Source: Nelumbo lutea (taxonomy: Eukaryota; Streptophyta; Magnoliopsida; Proteales; Nelumbonaceae). Taken from it: DNA of 64,000 bases. The notes under the pieces were generated by a model that was given only the letters and a program-made list of their open reading frames with translations, was not told where the DNA came from and ran no database searches. Positions 1 to 11,149 of this stretch are shown piece after piece. The translations under genes and the position numbers were made by a program. The number at the start of each line of letters is the position of its first letter. The stretch's first letter is position 1. The stretch is taken from NCBI GenBank assembly GCA_022828595.1, contig JAKGHH010000007.1, forward strand, positions 40,486,356 to 40,550,355, written 5' to 3'.

Positions 1-132
1 TTGGATTAAGTAGGTTGGGTTTCGGGGTTTGGTCATTACTAGGCTTATCTATGGTTGAAGCTATAAGTCTGAATTCTGAGTGGAGACATTTAAAGCAGTA
101 TTTACTGAATTCTGTAGGTTTCCACCCAGGAG
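1..132. other. intergenic, left flank of hAT MITE
   Basis: No coding or structural signal seen. It is continuous with 547-1126 once the intervening MITE is removed. Confidence 0.5.
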
Positions 133-546
133 TAAGGGTGTTGATGGACCGATTTTGGATTGGACCCCTTCCAGTCCAAAATCAATTTGGATGAATTGGA
201 CGGACCAACAACATATATTGGATTGGATCAATCTGGTCTAAAATATTTATTAGATTGGATTGGGCCTGATCCATCCGTAACAAATTTATATTGGGTTGGG
301 TTGGATTAAGTCTATATCTGATCCATTGATATAAAATAAGAATATATGTGGTAATGGATTGGGCTTGGGTTGAAACCAATCTAAATCAAAATGAATTTGA
401 ACAGATTAGATGGTTCAGACATTGAATTGGACCAGTTCAAATTGGTCCAAAACATTCATTGGATTGGATTGGACGCAATCCATTTATAATGGACTCACAT
501 TGAACTGGATAGGATTGGACCAAATTCAGTCCAATTGACACCCCTG
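133..546. mobile_element. hAT-type MITE with 8-bp target duplication
   Basis: A 414-bp element flanked by a perfect 8-bp direct repeat CCCAGGAG (125-132 and 547-554), the duplication length expected of hAT transposons. The ends are imperfect inverted repeats: the left reads TAAGGGTGTTGATGGACC and the right, reverse-complemented, reads CAGGGGTGTCAATTGGAC, which fits hAT termini (CAGGGGTG-like). The interior is made of degenerate TTGGATTGG-type repeats. No transposase is encoded, so it would be non-autonomous. Short open frames inside it are not considered genes. Confidence 0.8.
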
Positions 547-554
547 CCCAGGAG

Positions 555-1121
555 CAATGTTTGCAAACCCAGACCCTACTGACTGGGGCCACCTGTGTTG
601 GATATCCATGCAATCGGGTACCCATTGACACCCAAAGAATATAAAGGCATATAATTATTCCATACTGGCATACGCATAACATATCCATCAAGGACCCAAA
701 ACTTGAACATATACAATGAACTGAAAGAAAAGATTGGCATCCTCTACATGAGAAAGAAATGGCACAGAACTCAGAAACCACCAATTAGGAGATGCACTGG
801 TGAAGCATTAAAAATCAGTGGCACCAGAAATAATGATCCTTTACATCCAAATTTGAAATTCTCAGGTCCCAACCTTAATTTTCACCTCTCTTTCAAAATT
901 AGCATTGATGTCTTTGACCAAGTATTCACAAATATCAATGATAAATCATAAAATGGTTGTACAACAATAGTCAAGACTGAGCTTTTCTTCCAAAGGTGTT
1001 GTCATAAGGAAGATCACTAGAGACATGCATGAGTGACTAAAAACGTATAGTATGCCTATGTGTGTATCCTGATATCAGAGATAGAGATAGAGGTAAAAGT
1101 AACCATTATAAAAACATAATG
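555..1121. other. intergenic stretch, no feature recognised
   Basis: The only sizeable open frame (703-951) has no recognisable domain and runs through ordinary AT-rich sequence; I do not support it as a gene. Confidence 0.5.
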
Positions 1122-1126
1122 CTCAT

Positions 1127-1479
1127 TAATAACGTAGACGTCCATAGGTCCATGCACGCCTAAGTAAATCTCTAAGCCCATCAAGGAAACCTATTCATCT
1201 AGGTTCTTGTAGGTAACTAGGATAATTCTCATCCTATCTCAAGATAGCAAATTAGGATAATCCTAATCCTATCTCCAGATAAGAATTATCCTACATAAAC
1301 CTAAACTAACCCAGATAAGCTCTATCTCTTTTCTCATCTTTGTATAGTCCTAATGTAACTCAATCTCTGTAATTATAAATAAGGTTGATTTGACCCTAGT
1401 AAATATAAGTTAACCAACTCATTTTTTAATTTATCTCTCCAGATCTCTATTATTTTATTTCTGTTTTTCTGTTTTAACT
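1127..1479 (+). repeat. 5' LTR of the copia element
   Basis: 353 bp, about 93% identical by eye to the 3' LTR at 5567-5921. It starts TAATAACG directly after CTCAT and ends TTAACT immediately before the primer-binding site. Confidence 0.9.
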
Positions 1480-1492
1480 TGGTATCAGAGCC
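1480..1492 (+). promoter_or_regulatory. primer-binding site (initiator tRNA-Met)
   Basis: TGGTATCAGAGCC directly abuts the 5' LTR. It is complementary to the 3' end of plant initiator tRNA-Met, the usual primer of copia minus-strand DNA synthesis. Confidence 0.93.
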
Positions 1493-1513
1493 ATATCGAC
1501 AGAGATAGGCACA

Positions 1514-2430
1514 CATGGTAGCAGCCCAGCAGCGTCCAACAATGGTTCAACATCAAGTAGTGCGCTCCCTTCAATCCAGAACGTGACTCATTATCTTCCT
1601 ATTAAACTAGGAAGTGACGATTACCTACTGTGGCGTGCTTAGTTCCTTCCCATCCTTCGACACCATCACCTTTGGAACTCGTAAAAGGGAAGAAGAAGCT
1701 ACCGCCTGAAGTTATATCCAATCTAGATGGTACAGGGATGATTGTGAACCCTCAATTCAAAAAATGGACAGACATTGATTAGCTTATATTGAGTTGGCTG
1801 ATTTCCTCTCTCACCGAAGGAGTTATGACGCAAGTGGTAGGTCTGTTGACATCATTTGAGGTATGGATTTCCTTGCTCACAATTATTCTACACACTCCCG
1901 ATCCAGGGTACTGCAATTGCGAAGACAACTGCAAAATCTTAAAAAGGGGTCTCTTTCTATTTCTGCCTATATACAGCGAGCAAAATCCATTGCTGACAAT
2001 CTTTCTACAATATCTGAACCAATCCTCAAGTCAGAACTGGTACTTTACATTTTATCTGGCTTAGGGAGTGAATATGAGTCGGTGGTTATAACAATTACCA
2101 ATCCAGATGTAGTAGATCTCAATATTGTTGATATTATAGGAGCACTTCTGAACCATGAGAGCTAGCTTGAAGCTATAACTCTTGCGTTAGACACTCGAAG
2201 TGCAAATTTGGCAGGCGTCCCTCCTAAGAAAACTAATTTTCAGAAGCCCTTACAACAGTTCTCTCCAAACTTCAACAACAACAAAGGTAAGGGGCGTGGA
2301 TGTGGTGCTCCACAATATAATCAATCACAATAATTTTCTAGAGGACGTGGAGGTAAAAATAATGTTACTTGCCAAATCTGTAATAAATTTGGACACAGTG
2401 CCTTGTAGTGTAGAAAAGAAAAATATGCCT
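1514..2430 (+). pseudogene. copia gag remnant with zinc knuckle
   Basis: Capsid-like coding sequence follows the primer-binding site. Recognisable parts are an N-terminal stretch resembling copia gag (LPIKLGSDDYLLWRA near 1597-1641), a central part open at 1863-2165 (SISAYIQRAKSIADNL, LSGLGSEYESVV, typical of UBN2-type copia gag), and a CX2CX4HX4C nucleic-acid-binding knuckle at 2370-2411 (CQICNKFGHSAL then a stop, then C). An in-frame TAG therefore sits inside the knuckle just before its last cysteine. Several other stops and frameshifts make the frame non-functional. The start of the window's second copy of this element (11072) falls just after this point. Confidence 0.85.
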
Positions 2431-2519
2431 TTGGCTTTTCTAAAAATTCTTGTAATAATCCTTTTGCATTTAATGGAGGGGTAAATACACCTCAGACTCA
2501 GTATGAAAATAATTTTAAC

Positions 2520-5425
2520 CCAAGCTGGTACTCAGACTCAGGGGCTACTCATCACATGACTCCAGATTTAGATAACCTGTAGAATCATACTGAGTATACT
2601 GGACCAGATTAAGTGAATGTCGGCAATGGTCAAGGTTTGAATATTCATCATACAGGATCTTCTTCTATGATTTTTAATCAACATGCTTTCTCTTTGAAAG
2701 ATATTTGCCATGTTCCCTCTGTCTGCAAGAATTTACTTTCTGTCAGTTGATTTACAAAGGATAATGATTTGTTTTTTGAGTTTCACCATGACTGTTGCTA
2801 TGTGAAGGATTATATGGGGACAATCCTCCTTCGAGGGGCCAATAGAGATGGATTATATAGTTTTCCTACATCAACCACAATCACTCTCGAAGCTCTTCTT
2901 GGAGAATGTACTTCACTTTGTGGTTGACATCATCACCTTGGTCATACAACTATGCAAAATGTACGGCAAGTTATTTCAAAGTTTGGTCTTCCATTTGTTA
3001 GATCTAGTATTAATGAGTCTGTTTGTGAGTCCTGTTAAATGGGCAAGAGTCATAAAATGTCCTTGAAGTCATCCGGTTCTCAGTCCAAGCGTCCATTAGA
3101 TTTAATTTTTTCAGATGTATGGGAACCTGCTCTTATTAAGTCGAATAATGGATTTTCTTATTATGTTATTTTTATGGATGATTTTTCAAACTTTTCTTGA
3201 GTGTATCCTATGGCTCAAAAATCAAATGTTTGTGATATATTTATTAAATTTAAGATACATGTAGAAGTTTTGTTCAATGCCAAAATAAAAGTCTTTCAGT
3301 CAAATTGGGGTGGAGAGTATCACTCTCTTTCCCAGTACTTAGATCTGAAAGGCATCACACATCGATTGGCATGCCCTCATACACATGAAAAGAATGAATC
3401 AGTTGAATGGAAGCACAAACATGTGATTGAGTCTACTTTATCTCTACTGGCCTCCTCCAAGCTCCCCTTCTCCTTCTGGGCTGGTGCGGTAGAAACTTTA
3501 GTTTTTTTGATAAATTGACTACCAACAGAGATATTGCATGGTATGTCCCCTCATGAGAAACTCTTTCAGAGATCTCCTGATTACTCTCTGTTGCATTGTT
3601 TTGGGTGTGCGTGCTATCCTTTTCTACAACCCTACAATAAGAATAAGTTTCAATTTTGGTCACTTCAATGCATTTTTATTGGTTACAGTACCTCTCACAA
3701 ATGGTATTGGTGTCTCCATGTTCCTTCAGGGCGTATTTTTATAGTTCGGCATGTGGTATTTGATGAAACCTTATTTCCAGGAATTTTTGAAGCACCACCA
3801 AGCATAATTCTTGCTTCCACAGGTACTATCATTTTAGCACCTGCACCTCTACAACCTGCAACACCAGCAATACCTCCTTCGTCGCAGCCTCCAATTTGCA
3901 CCAACGTCTAGCTCTAGCTTAGTGACCATCTCTCCAGATTCAGGATCCTTGGAGCAATCTTCTTCTGATCAGCCATAAAGGTATTGAAGTATGTAAGACT
4001 TACTGAACTCTACAACACCAATTTCTCAACTGATACGCATTCATTCTATGCATATGCGGTCCATGGACGGAACCCTTCCTTGGTCCCAACTTGCGACAAG
4101 GTATCCAATCTCATCTGCTCTCCTACAAGACCAAGAACCTAAAAATTTGAACAAAGCCACCAAATCACCAAACTGGCAACTGGCTATGCAAAAAGAATAT
4201 TAGGCCCTCATTAAAAATGTCACTTGGCAATTAGTTTTATATGATCCCTCCATGAACATTGTCAGAACTAAGTGGATATACAAAATAAAGAAGAAGGTAG
4301 ATGGAACCATTGATTTTTACAGAGCTTGCATGGTCGCTCAGGGCTTCAACTAGGTCCTAGGTCTAGATTACTTTGATGCCTTTATTCCTGTTGTCAAACT
4401 GGTAACCGTACAGACAATACTTTCCATTGCCCTTGTGCAGAATTGGCCAGTTCATCAACTAGATATTAACAATGCCTTCCTTCATGGCATCCTTGATGAA
4501 AATATTTATGTGCATCATCCGAAAGGGTTCATTGATCCCAGATACCCAAATCATGTCTGCAAATTGAAGAAGGCTCTCTATGGCCTAAAACAAGCACCAC
4601 GAGCTTGGTATTCACGATTAAGCTCTGTCCTCAAACATATGAGATTTTGCAACTCCACTATTGATTCGTCTCTCTTTGTTTTCTCCTCTAAACAATCAAC
4701 CCTACTTCTGTTGGTATATATCGATGACATTATTTTGACCGGAAACTCTACCGTTGCCAATAGTGATTTTCTCAAGTTACTCTCTTCGCTTTTTCCATTA
4801 AAGGACTTAGGGTCGCTCCACTATTTTTTGGGGGTCGAGGTAAGTCGCAAATCTGGTAGTTTTTTTCTCTCTTAGCAGCACTACATCCTGGATCTACTAC
4901 ATCAAACCAACCTTGAAGGGGAACCTGCAAGTTCGCCCATGTCTACCTCTGGTCGTCTCTCAAAAGATTCCGGCAAACCCTTATCTAACCCCACAGAGTA
5001 TCGGAGCATTGTTGGGTCTCTATAGTATGTCACCATAACTCTCCCACTGAGGAACATTAGATAGCGGTCAAGCGAATACTTCGCTATCTCAAGGGCACTC
5101 TGACTCACAGTCTTCACTTTTGGGGATCCTCTTCTCGGCAATTGACTGCTTACACAAACACCATTGGGCCAGCTGTCTTGATGATTGATGATCTACAGAG
5201 GGTTATGCAATTTATCTTGGCTCCAACTTGATTTCTTGGAGCTCTAAGAAGCAACATACCATTACTCGCTCCAGTATTGAATTGGAGTTCAGATCTCTTG
5301 CCAACACAGTCATGGGGTTGTTATGGATTCAGTCTTTGTTACGAGACATTGGCTTTCTAGCTCCCCCCCCCCCTTATTCTCTGGTGTGAAACATGTGGAG
5401 GTAGACTTTCATTTCCTGCATGACC
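2520..5425 (+). pseudogene. copia pol remnant (protease, integrase, RT, RNase H)
   Basis: Protease motif WYSDSGATHHMT lies near 2526-2561 (catalytic DSG). The integrase zinc region has HHLGH near 2930, and the core follows from DVW near 3115. The second catalytic site reads SNWGGEY (3300-3320) where the family has SDGGGEY, so the second aspartate of D,D,E is Asn; the glutamate is kept in the EWKHKH motif. RT is open at 4435-4875 with LDINNAFLHG, LYGLKQAPRAW and the catalytic YIDD at 4717-4728. RNase H motifs (SWSSKKQHTITRSS) lie near 5235-5275. A 49-bp segment present in the second copy (13739-13787) is missing at 5040/5041. Multiple stops and frameshifts confirm it is dead. Confidence 0.93.
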
Positions 5426-5566
5426 TTGTCACCCAGAAGTAGCTTCAAATTTGGTATGTTCCAATAGCGAACCAGATAGTAGCATCTTCACCAAACCTCT
5501 CTCCACAGCTTGGTTTACTAGTCTTCAAGACAAGCTTCTCATCACCCCATTCAACTTGTGAGGGGA

Positions 5567-5921
5567 TAATAACGTAGACGTCCATGGGCCCATGCATGCC
5601 TATGTAAATCTCCAAGCCCATCAAGGAAACCTACTCATCTAGGTTCTTGTATGTAACTAGGATAATCCTAATCCTATCTCAAGATAACAAACTAGGATAA
5701 TCCTAATCCTATCTCCAGATAAGAATTATCCTAGATAAACCTAAATAACCCAGATAAGCTCTATCTCTTGACTTCTCATCTTTGTATAGTCCCACTATAA
5801 CTCAATCTTTGTAATTATAAATAGGGTTGATTCGGCCCTAGTAAATATAAGTTAACCAACTCATTTCTCAATTTATCTCTCCAAATCTCTATTATTTTAT
5901 TTATGTTTTTCTGTTTTAACT
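5567..5921 (+). repeat. 3' LTR of the copia element
   Basis: 355 bp, preceded by a short polypurine tract (GAGGGGA, 5560-5566) and followed by CTCAT, the target duplication. It ends TTTTAACT. Confidence 0.9.
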
Positions 5922-5926
5922 CTCAT

Positions 5927-6894
5927 AAAGCAAGAGAATAGATGAGAGGGGAAATCACAATATACATGAAATTATTATTCTACTTTGAGCTGTAAATAAC
6001 TTATCCTTCACCAGCTCCAAAGCATGTAAACAATACTAAATAGAACAATTACAGAAAAAAAAAAAGAAAAAAAACAACTTGACTAATATATGAAGAAAAA
6101 ATAACATCAAATCATACCTAGGCAACAAAGTAGGCACTTAATATTTTATATTTTTTATAATTTTATATATTGTGGTTTATTAAATTCATATGGGTACCAT
6201 TAGATCAGATCGTTTATCTTATTTCATATATATCTACTTTTGTTCTTGGGGTGATGTTGCATACTATCTACATTCTTATTAAATTACAATGTGCTTGTTG
6301 CTTATTTTGCACTTGTATTCAAATCTGAAATGGATGATTGTTAACAAATAACCATCTGCCTTCCTTGCTTCCATCAAGTTAAAGATTCCCCATCAATAAT
6401 GCCAAGTTAAACAATTGAATGTTTATATTGACAATCTTGCTTGTGGGATGTGGTAGCATAGACATGATCCATGAAATATATATTTCATCCTCTATAATGG
6501 CTGAAGTATGAATCTGTTTCTTGCAAAACTATAATTTTAGTAATGGTAAAAATTGATTGAACCATATCCTCAGTCATGAGCAAAACCAGAAGGTTTTGGC
6601 TGAAGTTTCCAAAGTGTTTTCTAAAACATTGATTGAACCATACCCTCAGTCATGAGCAAATGTCTGTAGTCTGAGCCGAAAAGGAAAATAACATAGCTAT
6701 TTCATCTCTAACAAGATGGTGGATAAGTAACATAGCTATTTCAAGTAACCCCCCAACTTGAGTTATATACCAAACATCTAGTTTCATAACAAGTAACCCC
6801 CCAACTTGCTAGCCGAATGTTAGTGAAGCTAGCTATTTCAAGTTACGATTTGCTTTGACTTTTTTCTTTCTTTGTGATCACTCTAATTGTGAAT

Positions 6895-6897
<3 letters not shown>
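5927..6897. other. non-coding stretch between copia and Harbinger elements
   Basis: AT-rich sequence without a supported gene. It contains short imperfect direct repeats (a CAGTCATGAGCAAA block near 6570 and 6645; an AGTAACCCCCCAACTTG block near 6743 and 6790). The terminal inverted repeat of the neighbouring Harbinger element should lie here, but I could not identify it. The same stretch recurs at 14674-15642. Confidence 0.5.

Positions 6898-6961
<64 letters not shown>
6898..6961. repeat. TA microsatellite
   Basis: About 31 uninterrupted TA units. The counterpart at 15643-15709 is interrupted by an extra A. Confidence 0.97.
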
Positions 6962-6966
<5 letters not shown>

Positions 6967-7000
6967 TGTTTGTGCAATAATGTTTATAGGGACTTTAGGA

Positions 7001-8046
7001 ATGGCTTCTGGGGATAATTATGATAAGGCCTATTGGAAGGATCCAACACTATAGAAGCTATTGTTGGACCTATGTATTGATGAGGTGACTATCCACGGAA
7101 GGCAAGGGGAACCATTGAGGAAAGATTCATGGGCACTGATACAAAAGAAGTTAAAGGAAAATATTCAAAGAACTTTTCACAAAACAACTTTAAAATGGGT
7201 TCGATTATTTGAAGAGAAAATATCAACTTTGGAGGTGTACCCTAATTAGTAGGACGAGAAATGGATAACAACCCCAACCATGAGTTATTAGTTGGACTAG
7301 ACAAATGAGCCAATGGGAAGATTTCTTGAAAGATACATCTACGTTTGGAATTTTGTTGTTGGATTAGGTATATCTTTTGTGATATATAGGTCTAATAGGA
7401 TAGGATTGCTTTGTTTAATATTGGTAACATGGCATATCCAAATGCACACAGATTACTTTTAGGTAATGCGTGCAGTTGCAGTTTGTGGATGAGTGCAGAG
7501 CACTTGTTAGATGGGGCTTGTGCACTGGAGAAGTTGGAGCTGAACTCCCATCTTTTGCCGAATAGGCTGAGGACAAAGTAACCTCTACTAGTGGTATTCA
7601 TCTGCTTCACCATTCTTTTGAATTTGAGGATGAGACCCCAGAGGGTACGGTCCTATTGATTCTTGTTATGACACCAATGTCACACCTCCCACAGAGGCCT
7701 CAAAGCTTAAACACAATAGACATTTTAAAGGGTCTACAAGGTCCAAGTGAACAACTATCTAATAAGGCAAAAGAAGGGCATTAGTGAGGATTGATGTCAA
7801 GGATAGAAGAAGCTTCTTGAACATACTGATTGCTGAGGATGGGGAGTTCTAAACTGCTAGAAGGTTGCATGCAAAAACTCCATGAAATGGGATGGACAGC
7901 TAGAACTCCTTTTAGGTTTCAATTTTCTTCGTTTGGAAAACAACCAAAAAAGCTAGGAAGGAGTGAGAATCCATTTGGTGCTTGGAACATGGCAACACAT
8001 TCATATGAGGAGGAGACTAGAAAAAGGTGGATATCACTGTGGAGCT
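7001..8046 (+). pseudogene. Harbinger ORF1-type Myb/SANT protein, frameshifted copy
   Basis: Starts at ATGGCTTCTGGGG. It encodes the remains of a Myb/SANT-like DNA-binding protein of the type carried by plant PIF/Harbinger elements, with a W, several spaced hydrophobic positions and an LKEN..F...L motif readable at 7061-7249. Compared with the second copy (15743-16700) it carries many extra single bases that break the frame. The excess suggests sequence errors near the contig end rather than biological decay alone. Confidence 0.7.
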
Positions 8047-8389
8047 AAGATGGATGAACCTCTCATAGAAGGTTTGGTTTGTCGATATTCAAAGTAGGAT
8101 ATTTGAACATGATGTTTCGATTGAACAAATGGGCTTGAACCTTTTTTCTCTAGTTTGAAATGGATACACAATTACTTCTAGGTGGACATAATTGCAATAT
8201 GCTTTTTTTTTTTGTGATTTTTTTCTTATATTCTTGCGATATGTTATAGATTATATTAGTTACTTGTAGAAGCACTCGATGAATTTGAACATAATTTGAC
8301 ATTTTTCATATTTTCTCTTCGACATTGCTCTGGATATATTGCTTATTTAGATTAATCTTAGATGTAGAATTTTTAACTTTTTCTAGGTA

Positions 8390-9765
8390 TCCACACAAAT
8401 GTGGTTTAACAACTAGGATGAAGAGATTGAGATATAATTTATCCTCCTATATTGCGTATATATAAAAAAACATTTATGGCGGTTTATTCCAGAGTGCATG
8501 TCAGATTGTTGAAATCTGCACTACCCCGATTTATAATCTAATACACGAGAGCTATTAAATGGAAATGATTACCAAAAACCCAATCGAGGTTATTGAGGAT
8601 GCCTTGTTGAATCATATTTTTATTGGATATGTGAACCATTTTTGAAATCGTGGAATGGTTGCACAATAGTATGATACATCTTTAGTGGAGGAAAAGATGG
8701 CTATGTTTCTCTTGTATTCTAAGCCCATAATTGGAACAGGTTCTCTATTCTAAAGAGGACAGGTTCCAAAACTCCACGTCAGAAACAATGCATAGATACT
8801 TCCATCAAGTGTTAGCTGCTATGATTGGAATTTGCACACAAGAGATGCATCTATCCAACATTACATTTGACCCAAACCCAAACATCCCAGGGCCTTACCA
8901 AAATGGATTGATTAATGATAAAGTATTCAAGGTAACTAATCGACAAAAATCACCACTAGGATTTTCATAATTTTTATGTAGGATAGGGGGTTTGAGTATT
9001 GAGAATGAGTTTTATTTGTTTGTTTTCATTTTGTTGTTGAAGAGTATGTTTGTTTGGTGCTTTAGATGGCACACTTGATTTCATGTTGTTAGGCACCACT
9101 TTGGAGAAGACCAACTGAAATATCGAGGAAGAATGAGGGAAAGAAATGTTTTCCAAAATGATGCTAGCAGTTTGTGATGCTTTAAAACATGAATGTTCTG
9201 TATGTCCACCTTCTGGTAATGAATGGTTGTTCTAGGTGGTGTTCATTTTATTTTGTGGTAAATTCATTTTTTGATAGATAAATCTTTGATTGACAGTAGA
9301 CAAAGTACTACCGTATGCGATGGTTGCACTACGGCTAATACAAGAAAATTTAGGGCACCCTTATACACAAATTGCAACGAATATTGAAGGCGAGCAACGA
9401 ACTTTTGACATGTTCGAGTGCTAGGACTAAAGAAGAACAAATTCAACCCCCAAGCACATTGCAAAGCTGCAGAAATGTTAATTGAGAGATCATCGGTGTC
9501 CTGAAAGCTTGGTTTCCAATTTTTAAAAGGATGGCAACTTTCATCTCCATTTCCAACGAGACATAGTCATTAATAGCTTTGGCTTATACCACAACTATCT
9601 AGAAAGGGAAATCCAATTTAGTTGATTCCCTTTTCAGTGACTATGGTGATCCTAATTATGCAGAGTGAACCTAGATGAAAAATGTAAAGGTAGAGACAGA
9701 AGCAGGCATGATGATGGAGAGACTTCCTCATGGGCCAAGAATTAGTTAGATAGGAACATGCAATT
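8390..9765 (+). pseudogene. PIF/Harbinger transposase, frameshifted copy
   Basis: Counterpart of the better-preserved 17030-18259. Recognisable pieces are the helix-turn-helix-like N-terminal part (FQNST.ETMHRYFHQVLAAM near 8765-8825) and the C-terminal part around GVLKAWFPIF near 9497-9525. Numerous single-base insertions relative to the second copy scatter the frame over all three phases. In the host its role would be cut-and-paste transposition together with the Myb/SANT protein. Confidence 0.75.
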
Positions 9766-9918
9766 GAACTAATTTGTTTTTTATCGTCATTAGTTGTCGT
9801 ACTTGAACTATTATATAGAAACTATATTGTTTGTTTGTAGTGTACCATTATAGTTATGATGACATGAACAATGTAGGGAAAATGGTCTGTTAGGGCATTC
9901 TTCATCAATCCAAGCTAA

Positions 9919-10206
9919 ATGTTGGTGCAATGCAGGGCGTTGCCTATTATGGAACTTTACAAAGCTGTGACAGATGAAAATCATGGAAGAATTTTCTTGT
10001 GGTTGTCCCACTATTGGGAAAAGCATACACCACTCTTTTTATATGGCGCTAATGAACTGCTATTACCGACCTATGTGGCCAGAGCTCAGGGGAGTTTAAT
10101 CAACACCACTTCATGGCTTGTTAGAAACCCTGAATATCACAACCGTTTGGAGGATGATATGGCACTCGGACTGTCGCATGCATCTCTTACATGCAATGTT
10201 ATCTAG
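9919..10206 (+). pseudogene. GRF zinc-finger ORF, degraded copy
   Basis: Same locus as 18339-18599. The central motif NHGRIF survives, but the CxCG and following cysteine positions of the zinc finger are lost through single-base differences. Confidence 0.55.
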
Positions 10207-10971
10207 TTTTATTATTTATTGTAGTTCTAAATTTTTGTTTTTGCTTTATTATTGTTGGTGGTGAGTTGCATAGGGTAGTTATTTGAAACAAGTAGGATAA
10301 TTATATGTATTGACACACAGATGTGTTAGGTACTTTACTTATGGGGAAACTGATATTAAATTTTTTTTGAAACCTTTTCAAATATTTATTTCTTGCTAAC
10401 TATCATTAATACACTCGTGGCATTTTATTGGTATTTTCAACATTATTTTATTTTTTTAATAATTCTATTTCCAAATTTTCCAAAATTTTCAAGTTAGAAT
10501 TCATTAGATTATGTAATTATTTTATTTAATTTTTTACTTGTGTTTTTATTAATTATTAGTTTTTTTATTAATTATTAATTATGTATGTTTTTATTAATTA
10601 ATACAAAGTATTAGTTATTTTTATTAACTATTTAATTATTTTTTGTTAATTATTTATTTATATTTTTATTAATTTATTTATTTATATTTTTTTAACTATT
10701 AGTTATTTTTTAATTTATTATTAATCTTTATTTGTGTGTATTTATTAATTATCTTATTCTATTTTTTATATTTAATTATTCATTTTAAATTAATTATTAA
10801 ATATTATTTTTGAAGTCTTGATAAATGATATTTTATACTTGAAATGTATAAGTTGAGCTCGAAAATTACCAAATAGTCATATTCTTTAGGGGTTTAAAAT
10901 AATAAAAATCAAGAAATTTCACATGATTACAAAAAGTTTTGGTCCAACACCAAAACAAGGCTTGTCTATTC
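10207..10971. repeat. AT-rich low-complexity tract to contig end
   Basis: Dominated by ATTAATTATTAGTTATTTTT-type sequence from about 10440 to 10810, and ending at the N gap. The same tract is at 18660-19347. No gene. Confidence 0.7.
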
Positions 10972-11071
10972 NNNNNNNNNNNNNNNNNNNNNNNNNNNNN
11001 NNNNNNNNNNNNNNNNNNNNNNNNNNNNNNNNNNNNNNNNNNNNNNNNNNNNNNNNNNNNNNNNNNNNNNN
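10972..11071. other. assembly gap (100 N)
   Basis: Exactly 100 N, a conventional placeholder for a scaffold gap of unknown size. The sequence on its right begins inside the copia element already seen on its left. Confidence 0.99.
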
Positions 11072-11149
11072 GAAAAGAAAAATATGCCTTTGGCTTTTGT
11101 AAAAATTCTTGTAATGATCCTTTTGTTGCCATTTCATGGAGGGGTAAAT

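Larger units (their letters stand above)
1127..5921 (+). mobile_element. Ty1/copia LTR retrotransposon, full length but defective
   Basis: A complete copia element of 4795 bp. Both LTRs are present, and a 5-bp target duplication CTCAT lies at 1122-1126 and 5922-5926. With that duplication the LTRs start TAATAACG and end TTTTAACT, the non-canonical TA..CT type reported for some copia elements instead of TG..CA. The order is LTR, tRNA-Met primer-binding site, gag, protease, integrase, reverse transcriptase, RNase H, polypurine tract, LTR, which is copia order (integrase before RT). The small size and short LTRs fit small copia lineages such as Ale/Retrofit, but the lineage is my inference. All reading frames are broken by stops and indels. 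The LTRs differ at roughly 23 substitutions and two small indels by eye, so the insertion is not recent. Confidence 0.93.
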
